Shown here: positions 23,665 to 31,377 of the stretch, piece by piece | Layout of the letters: each line of letters starts with the position of its first letter | How positions within the stretch are numbered: position 1 is the stretch's first letter | Assembly (NCBI GenBank): GCA_964356415.1 | Contig: CAYHHK010000019.1 | Location: 1 to 44,605, forward strand | Direction of reading: 5' to 3' | DNA from: JAPLDB01 sp964356415 | GTDB lineage: Bacteria; Bacteroidota; Bacteroidia; AKYH767-A; 2013-40CM-41-45 | Length of the DNA: 44,605 nucleotides | The notes under the pieces: generated by a model | Seen by the model: the letters and a program-made list of their open reading frames with translations, nothing else | What the model was told of the DNA's origin: nothing | The model's database searches: none | Position numbers and translations under genes: made by a program

Positions 23665-26562
23665 ATGAAAAAACTCTTCCTCCTCGATGCCATGGCGCTC
23701 ATCTACCGTGCCTATTTTGCCTTTAGCCAAAACCACCGCATCAATAGCAAAGGACAAAATACCTCTGCTATTTTTGGATTCACAACTACTTTGCTGGAAG
23801 TGTTGAAGAAAGAACAACCTTCACACATCGCAGTTGTGTTCGATACAGCGGCGCCTACATCGCGACACGAAGAATTCCCCGAGTACAAAGCAGGCAGACA
23901 AGAAATACCGGAAGACCTCGCTTTGGCAATTCCATACGTACAGAAAGTTTGCGAAGCATTTAATATTCCCGTTCTTTCTTTAGATGGATATGAAGCGGAT
24001 GACATCATCGGTACGCTTGCAAAGTATGCAGAGAAGGAAGGGTTCGATACCTACATGATGACTCCTGATAAGGATTTTGGTCAACTCGTGGACGAGCACA
24101 CCTTTATTTACAAGCCCGCGCGTGCAGGAAATCCTCCTCAGATAATGGGAGTGAAAGAGGTTTGCGCCCGGTGGGAAATAGACAGGGTCGATCAGGTCAT
24201 TGATATTCTCGGATTGATGGGTGATGCCGTTGACAATATCCCCGGTATTCGCGGTGTTGGAGAAAAGACAGCAATCAAATTCATCAAAGAATTCGGTTCG
24301 GTGGAAAATCTATTAAAGAACACTGATAAGATAGCAGGCAAGATGCGTGAGAAAGTAGAAGCAGGAAAAGAAGATGCAATACAGTCAAAACGATTGGCTA
24401 CAATTATTATTGATGTTCCGATAAAAACAAAACTAAGCGAACTTGAAAAGCAAGAGTGGAATAAAGAAGCATTGAAAGAATTATTTACTGAACTTGAATT
24501 CCGGAGATTGGGAGAACAGATGGGCCTCTCCCCCAACCCCTCTCCCCGTCCGAACGGAGATTCATCCGGGCGGGCAAAGGAGAGGGGAGGAACAGCCCCC
24601 AGTACTCAAAAAAAATCGGCGACAGGAACGCAAGGCAGCCTGTTTTTTACCAATGATGATGATGTAAAAGTATCACATTCAATTGAGGAGGATTTGGCTG
24701 CTCTGGTTCTCCCCTTGGGGGAGGATGCAGGAGTAGCCACTCACAAAACAATCTCTGATATTCCGCACAACTACATCATTGCTGACACGAAAGAAAAACG
24801 CAAATCACTTCTTGATCTGCTCTCCAAGCAAAAATCATTTTGTTTCGACACAGAGACAACAGGACTGGATGCGCACACAGCAGAATTGGTGGGAATGAGT
24901 TTTTCCATAAAAGTGCATGAAGGTTACTGGGTACCGGTTCCAGCTGATCAAAGCGAAACAAAAAAGATCGTTAAGGAATTCAAGTCGGTTTTTGAAAATG
25001 AGAAAATTCAGAAAGTCGGACAGAATCTCAAGTACGACATGAGCGTACTCAGAAAATACGATGTGGAAGTGAAAGGGGAAATGTTTGATACCATGATCGC
25101 ACATTTTCTTATTCAGCCTGACATGCGCCATAGCATGGATGTGCTGGCAGAGACATATTTGAATTATTCTCCCGTAAAAATTGACACACTCATCGGCAAG
25201 AAAGAAAGGGGAAAGGAGCAGGGAAGTATGCGTGATGCTCCTGCTGATCTCATTGCAGAGTATGCTGCAGAAGATGCAGACGTCACCTTACAACTATTTA
25301 AACTCTTTGAACCGCAATTGAAAAAAGTTGGTGTACAAAAATTATTTGATGATGTTGAAATGCCCCTCGTACCTGTCCTCACCGACATGGAGGCAGAAGG
25401 CATCAACGTGGACACTGATGCATTGCACGAGCTTTCAAAGGTTCTTGAGAAAGACATTGCGAGTACAGAAAAAGAAATCCAGAAAATGGCAGGGGCTGAG
25501 TTCAATGTTTCTTCTCCAAAACAAGTAGGCGAAGTGCTGTTTGAAAAAATGAAAATCGTTGAGAAGCCGGTGAAAACGAAAACAGGTCAGTATTCCACTG
25601 CCGAAGATGTGCTGAGCAAAATTGAAAGCAAGCATCCCATCATCAAAAAAATCCTGGACTACAGAGAACTTGTAAAACTGAAAAGTACTTATGTAGACAC
25701 GCTGCCTGAAATGGTAAACCCGCGTACAGGCAGGATTCACACCAGCTATAATCAGGTGGTTGCGGTTACAGGAAGATTAAGCAGCGACAATCCAAATTTA
25801 CAAAACATTCCGATCCGCACTGAACGTGGCAGAGAAATCCGCAAAGCATTTATTCCGCGCAGCAGCAAATACACCTTACTAAGTGCTGACTATTCACAGA
25901 TCGAACTGCGCATCATTGCTGAACTCAGCGGTGATACAGGAATGATCGCAGCATTCAAAAGCGGAGAAGACATTCACGCCGCAACTGCGTCAAAGGTTTA
26001 TAATGTTGCTTTGAAAGATGTAACCGGCGACATGCGGCGCAATGCCAAAATGGTGAACTTCGGAATCATCTATGGAATCTCCGCATTCGGTCTTGCTGAC
26101 CGTTTGAATATTTCCCGCACGGAAGCCAAAGGCATCATTGAAAATTATTTCATGCAGTATCCGCAGGTAAAAGAATACATGGACGACAGCATTGAAAGTG
26201 CCCGCAGCAAAGGATACGTGGAAACCGTATTGGGCCGCAGACGTTACCTCCGCGACATCAACAGCGCCAACCAGACCGTACGCGGTTTTGCCGAACGCAA
26301 TGCCATCAATGCTCCCATACAAGGCAGCGCAGCAGACATGATCAAAATTGCCATGATCAACATCCACCATGCTTTGAAAAAGAAAAAACTGCAGTCAAAA
26401 ATGTTACTTCAGGTTCATGACGAATTGGTGTTTGATGTTTTTAAACCGGAGCTGGAAGAAGTAAAAGAACTGGTGCTTGATAAAATGAAAACGGCTTTGC
26501 CGCTGAAAGTGCCTGTGGAGGTGGGAGTTGGGACGGGGAAGAACTGGCTGGAAGCACATTAG
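23665..26562 (+). CDS. polA: DNA polymerase I
   Basis: The start is ATG 23665 (MKKLFLLDAMALIYRAYFAF), the family's usual N-terminus; an upstream TTG would add 24 unrelated residues. The protein is about 965 residues. The 5'-3' exonuclease (1-285) has DGYEADDIIGT and TPDKDFGQLV. A linker (about 286-385) follows, then a 3'-5' exonuclease (about 395-560) with FDTETTGLDAH, the D-x-E motif that indicates proofreading is kept. The polymerase (about 590-965) has SADYSQIELRIIAELSGD (motif A), RRNAKMVNFGIIYGISAFGLA (motif B) and QVHDELVFDV (motif C). It repairs DNA and processes Okazaki fragments. The linker holds two palindromic repeat insertions (24525-24590 and 24709-24724) that keep the frame. Confidence 0.97.
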   Translation: MKKLFLLDAMALIYRAYFAFSQNHRINSKGQNTSAIFGFTTTLLEVLKKEQPSHIAVVFDTAAPTSRHEEFPEYKAGRQEIPEDLALAIPYVQKVCEAFNIPVLSLDGYEADDIIGTLAKYAEKEGFDTYMMTPDKDFGQLVDEHTFIYKPARAGNPPQIMGVKEVCARWEIDRVDQVIDILGLMGDAVDNIPGIRGVGEKTAIKFIKEFGSVENLLKNTDKIAGKMREKVEAGKEDAIQSKRLATIIIDVPIKTKLSELEKQEWNKEALKELFTELEFRRLGEQMGLSPNPSPRPNGDSSGRAKERGGTAPSTQKKSATGTQGSLFFTNDDDVKVSHSIEEDLAALVLPLGEDAGVATHKTISDIPHNYIIADTKEKRKSLLDLLSKQKSFCFDTETTGLDAHTAELVGMSFSIKVHEGYWVPVPADQSETKKIVKEFKSVFENEKIQKVGQNLKYDMSVLRKYDVEVKGEMFDTMIAHFLIQPDMRHSMDVLAETYLNYSPVKIDTLIGKKERGKEQGSMRDAPADLIAEYAAEDADVTLQLFKLFEPQLKKVGVQKLFDDVEMPLVPVLTDMEAEGINVDTDALHELSKVLEKDIASTEKEIQKMAGAEFNVSSPKQVGEVLFEKMKIVEKPVKTKTGQYSTAEDVLSKIESKHPIIKKILDYRELVKLKSTYVDTLPEMVNPRTGRIHTSYNQVVAVTGRLSSDNPNLQNIPIRTERGREIRKAFIPRSSKYTLLSADYSQIELRIIAELSGDTGMIAAFKSGEDIHAATASKVYNVALKDVTGDMRRNAKMVNFGIIYGISAFGLADRLNISRTEAKGIIENYFMQYPQVKEYMDDSIESARSKGYVETVLGRRRYLRDINSANQTVRGFAERNAINAPIQGSAADMIKIAMINIHHALKKKKLQSKMLLQVHDELVFDVFKPELEEVKELVLDKMKTALPLKVPVEVGVGTGKNWLEAH
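24525..24590. repeat. Palindromic repeat element inside the polA linker
   Basis: CCCCTCTCC (24537-24545) and GGAGAGGGG (24579-24587) are perfect 9-bp inverted arms. Between them an imperfect inverted repeat, CCCGTCCGA / TCCGGGCGGG-like (24545-24574), is nested. The piece codes for a proline- and glycine-rich stretch (SPNPSPRPNGDSSGRAKERG). Similar CTCTCCCC...GGAGAGGGG repeats are well known as intergenic elements in many genomes, so this looks like an insertion tolerated in a flexible linker. Confidence 0.65.
24709..24724. repeat. Second palindrome in the polA linker (CTCCCCTTGGGGGAGG)
   Basis: CTCCCC and GGGGAG arms nearly abut around TTG. The segment codes LVLPLGEDAG, again in the non-conserved linker before the 3'-5' exonuclease domain. 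Confidence 0.5.
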
Positions 26563-26636
26563 AAGAGAGTAGGCAGTAATCAGTAGGCTAGAAAAATGAG
26601 TACATTGCAAATCATTTTTCATAGAATAAGAATTGC

Positions 26637-26644
26637 TATATTTG
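26637..26644 (+). promoter_or_regulatory. Promoter -7 box TATATTTG
   Basis: TATATTTG ends 4 bp before the ATG of the repeat-containing secreted protein gene (26649), pointing to a leaderless transcript if used. Confidence 0.4.
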
Positions 26645-26648
26645 AGTG

Positions 26649-28292
26649 ATGAAAAGGAAATCCCGTTTTCTTATTTTCAATTTTTATTTATTACTGAATA
26701 ATTGCTCATCTGCTCAAAATCCTTTGGTGAAGATGTGGGATTACAGATTTGGAGGTACATCAACAGATGAACCCTTTTGTTTCTTACAAACTTCTGACAA
26801 AGGCTTTATTGTTGGAGGGTATTCTTATTCAGATATCGGAGGAGATAAAACTCAAGATACTTGGAATAACAGTTCTGATTTCTGGGTTGTAAAAATTGAT
26901 TCTAATGGCACTAAACAATGGGATAAGGATTTTGGAGGAACAGGACCAGAATTTATAAAATCTCTTTGTCAAACTTCTGATGGCGGGTATATGTTTGGAG
27001 GATTTTCCAATTCAGGAATTGGGGGAGATAAAACAGAGCCAAGCTGGGGCAGCTTGGATTTCTGGATTATTAAAACAGATTCGACAGGAACCAAACAATG
27101 GGATAAGGATTTTGGAGGGACCGAATATGATGCACTGACATCATTACAACAAACTAAAGATGGAGGATACATTCTCGGCGGTATTTCAAATTCTGGAATC
27201 AGCGGTGATAAAACACAACCAAATTGGAATCCTCCTGACTCTTCAATGGATTATTGGATTGTCAAAATTGATTCAGCAGGCAATAAACAATGGGATAGAG
27301 ATTTCGGGGGAACAAATAATGATAATCTCACTTCAATAAATCTAACCTTAGATGGAGGATATATCCTTGGAGGCTTTTCTATTTCTGATATTAGTGGCGA
27401 TAAAACACAAACAACACATGGTTACTATGATTATTGGTTAGTTAAAATTGACTCCTTAGGTGATAAGCAATGGGATAAAGATTTTGGTGGTACTGAATCT
27501 GACTACTTGTCTATGTTACAGTCAACAATTGATGGCGGATTCATAATTGGTGGTTACTCCTATTCGGGCATTGGGGGGAATAAAACGCAACTTAATTGGG
27601 ACCAAACAGGAAATACAAGCGATTATTGGATTGTAAAAACCGACTCCATTGGTAATTATGAATGGGACAGGGATTTTGGCGGAACAGATTATGAAAAACT
27701 TTTTAGCATTTCGCAAACATCAGATGATGGCTTTTTATTGGCAGGAGATTCTTATACTGCATTTGCAGATGGAGACAAGACCGAAAATAATTTTGATAAT
27801 CACCCAAATGAGTGGATAGTAAAAACAGATTTCCTTGGAAATAAAGTTTGGGAAAAGACCATACTTGCTCCGCCAAATAACAACCATGGTATAGCTATTC
27901 AAGCATCTAATGAATGTTTTGTAATTGTAAATGGAAGTGGTGGAGGAATTGGAGGATATAAGACTCAACCTGCTTGGAATAATACTTGGGATTTCTGGAT
28001 CGCAAAATTCTGCGATAGCACATTCACATCAAACATTGCGCAATTCAAAATAGACACACCGTCTTTTTCTATATCTCCAAATCCCACCACGAGTCAGTTT
28101 ATAGTCAATAGTAAAATATTCATCAATAATAAAAGCTTGATAGAACTCTTCAACCCATTAGGAGTAAAAATCTATTCATCATTTTACCGGGATGGAGTAA
28201 CTGTGAACTGCGAACAGTCCCCACCAGGAATTTATTTGGTAAGATTAAGTGATTCCGAAAAGCAACTCACGCGGAAGCTGGTGGTGGAATAA
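26649..28292 (+). CDS. T9SS-secreted repeat protein (WDKDFGGT repeats)
   Basis: The start is ATG 26649 (a GTG directly before it is less likely). About 547 residues: a signal peptide (LIFNFYLLLNNCSSAQ) and then six to seven tandem units of about 60 residues, each built on FGGT...D...LQQT.DGGYI.GGYS.SGI.GDKTQ...DYWIVK.DS.G.KQWDKD. These probably form a beta-propeller or superhelical surface module, and a T9SS type A sorting domain (about 470-547, SPNPTTSQFIVNS...PPGIYLVRLSDSEKQLTRKLVVE) ends the protein. It is exported through the Por secretion system. Ligand unknown. The repeat copies are close enough in DNA to recombine, so unit number may vary. Confidence 0.85.
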   Translation: MKRKSRFLIFNFYLLLNNCSSAQNPLVKMWDYRFGGTSTDEPFCFLQTSDKGFIVGGYSYSDIGGDKTQDTWNNSSDFWVVKIDSNGTKQWDKDFGGTGPEFIKSLCQTSDGGYMFGGFSNSGIGGDKTEPSWGSLDFWIIKTDSTGTKQWDKDFGGTEYDALTSLQQTKDGGYILGGISNSGISGDKTQPNWNPPDSSMDYWIVKIDSAGNKQWDRDFGGTNNDNLTSINLTLDGGYILGGFSISDISGDKTQTTHGYYDYWLVKIDSLGDKQWDKDFGGTESDYLSMLQSTIDGGFIIGGYSYSGIGGNKTQLNWDQTGNTSDYWIVKTDSIGNYEWDRDFGGTDYEKLFSISQTSDDGFLLAGDSYTAFADGDKTENNFDNHPNEWIVKTDFLGNKVWEKTILAPPNNNHGIAIQASNECFVIVNGSGGGIGGYKTQPAWNNTWDFWIAKFCDSTFTSNIAQFKIDTPSFSISPNPTTSQFIVNSKIFINNKSLIELFNPLGVKIYSSFYRDGVTVNCEQSPPGIYLVRLSDSEKQLTRKLVVE

Positions 28293-28311
28293 TTTTCCTT
28301 AATTTCGTTTT

Positions 28312-28548
28312 ATGAAATTGCCGCTGAGCAAAACTGCATTCTGGGATATTGATTTTGATACCATAGATGAAACCACACATGCCGATTTCATTATAGCACG
28401 TGTATTTCAGTATGGTTTGCTCAATGACCTGCGCATTGTTCTCAAAAATTTTTCAGCTACACAAATAACACATGCCCTCACAAACCAGCGCGGGCTTGAC
28501 AAGATCACAATTGATTTTGCAAAAACGCTAGGTTACATTTCACAATGA
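28312..28548 (+). CDS. Putative AbiE-type antitoxin (DUF6922-like)
   Basis: A 78-residue protein: MKLPLSKTAFWDIDFDTIDE at the start, then a helical segment (THADFIIARVFQYGLLNDLRIVLKNFSATQITHALTNQRGLDKITIDFAKTLGY). The FWD.DF..ID...H..FII.RV..YG...D pattern is what I recall for DUF6922 proteins, which partner AbiEii-like toxins in Bacteroidota. The ATGA overlap with the toxin gene (28545-28548) indicates coupled translation, antitoxin first. It is therefore likely a transcriptional or enzymatic counter to the nucleotidyltransferase. DNA-binding residues are not obvious. Confidence 0.72.
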   Translation: MKLPLSKTAFWDIDFDTIDETTHADFIIARVFQYGLLNDLRIVLKNFSATQITHALTNQRGLDKITIDFAKTLGYISQ

Positions 28549-29174
28549 GTGCTTTGCATTACCAATGTGTTTCCCTGGGACTCCGGGAAATTATAAAAAA
28601 GATTTGCGGAAGCAATTCATTCTCGCAATTCCGTCTTTGTGGAGGCACTGCTTTAGCTCTCCAGGTAGGGCATCGTATTTCTGTTGATGCAGATTTTGTT
28701 TCTGAAAAAAGTTTTGATTCCAACGAACTCATTGCTATAATCAATCTGGAGTTCAACAATGTTACCGATGTGCATACCGGCACACATGGCGTTTTTCTAA
28801 AAATCAATAACATTAAAGTTGATTTCCTCACATGGAATATTCCATTTATTAATCCGCCGGTTACTATTGATGGGCTTATACTACTTGATGCGGTGGAAAT
28901 TATTGCAATGAAACTCTTTGCAATTCTGCAGCGTGGAGAAAAGAAAGATTATATGGATATTGCTTCATTACTGAGCAAATTCAGTCTGGAGGAAATGGTT
29001 TCATTTTATTCCCAACGACATAAGGGTAGCGATGCAATGCTGATTTTGAAATATCTTTCTTCTTACAGTGACATTGAGAACCAGCCCGAACCTAAAATGC
29101 TAAATGGTATTACATGGATAACAAGTAAAGTTAAACTTGGTGAGGCGGTGAAGAAAATGCTGAGCGAATTTTAG
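28545..29174 (+). CDS. AbiEii/AbiGii-type nucleotidyltransferase toxin
   Basis: A 209-residue protein with the nucleotidyltransferase core. Residues 33-50 are GGTALALQVGHRISVDAD, giving the GG.(S/T) loop and the paired acidic residues Asp48 and Asp50. VDFLTWNIP supplies the third acid. The typical AbiEii helix KLFAILQRGEKKDYMDIASLL follows at about 125-145. Such enzymes modify tRNA or another target and act in bacteriostatic toxin-antitoxin and phage-abortion systems. The preceding small gene is its probable antitoxin. The 3' end overlaps the stop of the opposed SnoaL remnant by 3 bp, which marks the edge of the inserted module. Confidence 0.87.
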   Translation: MSALHYQCVSLGLREIIKKICGSNSFSQFRLCGGTALALQVGHRISVDADFVSEKSFDSNELIAIINLEFNNVTDVHTGTHGVFLKINNIKVDFLTWNIPFINPPVTIDGLILLDAVEIIAMKLFAILQRGEKKDYMDIASLLSKFSLEEMVSFYSQRHKGSDAMLILKYLSSYSDIENQPEPKMLNGITWITSKVKLGEAVKKMLSEF

Positions 29175-29269
29175 TCTTCTGAAGATTCGAGAATTTGTCC
29201 TTTGCGGCACATCGCAACCAGGCGATCTGCTACTTCCTGGGTTGTCATTGTTTGTTGAGCTGTTGTCAT
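29171..29269 (-). pseudogene. Truncated SnoaL-like (NTF2 fold) gene, N-terminal remnant
   Basis: ATG at 29267-29269 opens MTTAQQTMTTQEVADRLVAM and CRKGQILESSED, then TAA at 29171-29173. From memory, the opening MTTQEVA.RLV.LCR.GQ is the N-terminus of Bacteroidota SnoaL-like proteins of about 115-125 residues, which go on ...A..ELY.. and a cone-shaped fold; all of that is missing. The stop codon overlaps the end of the AbiEii toxin gene on the other strand, so the toxin-antitoxin module most likely replaced the rest of the gene. A functional 32-residue peptide is possible but less likely. Confidence 0.55.
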
Positions 29270-29429
29270 TTTGTTTACATTTAATTGTTTTAGAATCTTG
29301 ACCTAAACATACATGACGAATGGGCACCCGGAATCCGGACAGACCGGCAGAAAAAATTTTCACTAAACTCACATCCCGGCTCAGAAACGCAGTTTTCATG
29401 CCCGAAAAAACGCATGTCGCTGAAATTGT

Positions 29430-29437
29430 TACCTTTG
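29430..29437 (+). promoter_or_regulatory. Promoter -7 box TACCTTTG for the DEAD-box helicase
   Basis: TACCTTTG fits TAnnTTTG; the start would leave a leader of about 70 nt before ATG 29514. Long leaders on cold-type helicase genes often carry regulation, but no clear structure is seen here. Confidence 0.5.
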
Positions 29438-29513
29438 CGGCTTCATATAATTCCGGACGCTCGTTTTTAGGTCAGTTCTCGATACATTTCCTGCACCGGA
29501 GAAAATTTCCAAC

Positions 29514-31178
29514 ATGACACCATTAAAATTTAATGAGCTGTCTCTCTCCGCAGAGATGCAGCAGGCTATTACCGAAATGGGATTTGTAGAGGCATCCCCC
29601 ATTCAATCGGAAGCCATTCCATTTCTGCTTCAGGGACTTGACGTAATTGGTCAGGCACAAACCGGAACAGGAAAAACCGCTGCATTTGGCATTCCATTGC
29701 TCGAGCAGATTGACGTAAAAAACAAAAATACAGCAGCACTGGTGATGTGCCCAACACGCGAACTTGCGCAGCAGGTAGCACAGGAACTGAAGAAGCTTGC
29801 GAAATACAAAAAAGGAATTGTGATTCTTCCCGTATACGGTGGTGAACAGATCCAGAAACAGATCAGTGCGCTGAAGCGTGCAACTCACGTAATAGTAGGC
29901 ACACCGGGTCGCATCATCGATCACCTCGAACGCAGAACCATTTCCTTTGAACATGTGAAATGTGTCGTACTCGATGAAGCAGATGAAATGCTGAACATGG
30001 GTTTCCGTGAGGACATTGAAATGATCCTCTCAAATATAAAGGGTGAAAAACAGACGGTGCTATTTTCTGCTACCATGCCGAAGCCGATCATGGATATCAC
30101 GCGCAAGTTTCAGAAAAATCCGAAACTGGTAAAAGTGACGAAGAATGAACTCACTGTTGCTGCGATTGAACAGGTTTATTTTGAACTCTCAAGTGGTCAA
30201 CGTACAGAAGTGATGGCACGTCTCATTGACCTGCACAACCTGAAACTCATGCTGGTATTCTGTAACACCAAACGTAAAGTGGATGAAGTGGTGCAGCAAA
30301 TGATTGAACTGGACTACAAGGCCGATGCAATTCACGGTGACCTGAATCAGAGTCAGCGGAACAATGTACTTTCAAAATTTAAGCACGGTCGCATCAATAT
30401 CCTGGTTGCTACAGACGTAGCCGCACGTGGAATTGACGTCGACAATGTAGATGCCGTTTTCAACTACGACATTCCGCTTGATCCCGAGTATTATGTTCAC
30501 CGCATTGGCCGCACAGGCCGCGCAGGAAAATCAGGCAAAGCATTCACATTTGTAACAGGAAGAAATGAATCCGGTCGCCTTCGTGAAATAGAACACTATG
30601 CAAAAGTGCGGATTGAAAGACACAACCCTCCTTCAAGAAAAGAACTGCTGGAACTCAGTAAAATAAAACTTGCAACGAAAATCAAAGAGATTACTGCCAC
30701 TCCTGATCAGGCAACTTATGACAAGATGATCCATGATTTCATGGATGAAGGAATTACTTTACACCAACTCGCTGCAGGACTTTTAAAAATGCACCTTGCT
30801 CCTGCTGAACCTGCTCAGGCCTCTTCAGGGAGACGAGAAGACAGAGGCGATCGCAGTGAAAGAGGAGATCGTGGTGACCGTGGCGATCGTGGCAACAGGA
30901 GAGAACGCAGCGAGCCAAGGGAGCGTTTTCCACGTAAAGGAAACATGGTTCGCTTGTTTGTCAGTGTTGGAAAACAGGACCGCATCAGCAAAGGTGATAT
31001 TGCAGGTGCCTTTGCATCACTCACAGGAATACATGGCGAAGACATTGGTATCATCGACCTATACGACAAATTTTCCTTTGTCGAAGTGATGGAAAAAGAC
31101 CTGAACCGCGTGCTTGAAAAAGTAAATGGCAATAAGGTTAAGGGCAGAAAAGTAAATATTGAGATCGCGAAAGATTAA
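29514..31178 (+). CDS. DEAD-box RNA helicase with DbpA-type RNA-binding domain
   Basis: A 554-residue protein. Helicase motifs: Q-motif SPIQSEAIP (28-36), motif I AQTGTGKT (48-55), Ia PTRELA, Ib TPGR, II DEAD (154-157), III SAT (185-187), and VI HRIGRTGRAG in the second RecA lobe. A charged linker with repeated Arg-Gly-Asp (GDRSERGDRGDRGDRGNRRER, about 440-465) leads to a DbpA/CsdA RNA-binding domain (about 475-554, MVRLFVSVGKQDRISKGDIAGAFASLTGI...GRKVNIEIAKD). It probably helps ribosome assembly or cold-time RNA unfolding. The linker's short tandem GATCG/GACCG-style DNA repeats may vary in number. Confidence 0.95.
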   Translation: MTPLKFNELSLSAEMQQAITEMGFVEASPIQSEAIPFLLQGLDVIGQAQTGTGKTAAFGIPLLEQIDVKNKNTAALVMCPTRELAQQVAQELKKLAKYKKGIVILPVYGGEQIQKQISALKRATHVIVGTPGRIIDHLERRTISFEHVKCVVLDEADEMLNMGFREDIEMILSNIKGEKQTVLFSATMPKPIMDITRKFQKNPKLVKVTKNELTVAAIEQVYFELSSGQRTEVMARLIDLHNLKLMLVFCNTKRKVDEVVQQMIELDYKADAIHGDLNQSQRNNVLSKFKHGRINILVATDVAARGIDVDNVDAVFNYDIPLDPEYYVHRIGRTGRAGKSGKAFTFVTGRNESGRLREIEHYAKVRIERHNPPSRKELLELSKIKLATKIKEITATPDQATYDKMIHDFMDEGITLHQLAAGLLKMHLAPAEPAQASSGRREDRGDRSERGDRGDRGDRGNRRERSEPRERFPRKGNMVRLFVSVGKQDRISKGDIAGAFASLTGIHGEDIGIIDLYDKFSFVEVMEKDLNRVLEKVNGNKVKGRKVNIEIAKD

Positions 31179-31357
31179 AGGCTTTTGTCATTGAGCGGTT
31201 TTTTTAATGTCCGGGTATTCAGGTTTGAGGTGTTAAGACCTTCCTGTAGGTTTTCGTTTTGGGCTCCATTGGAATATTAAAAAAAATACAAGAAACCACT
31301 CTTGGTAACTCTGCAATAAAATCGATGGGCGATAAAAATATTTTAGATAAATTCTAG

Positions 31358-31365
31358 TACTTTTG
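31358..31365 (+). promoter_or_regulatory. Promoter -7 box TACTTTTG for the ABC ATPase
   Basis: TACTTTTG fits TAnnTTTG and ends 12 bp before ATG 31378. This argues against the alternative TTG start at 31363, which lies within the box. Confidence 0.5.
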
Positions 31366-31377
31366 AGAAGATTTCAA

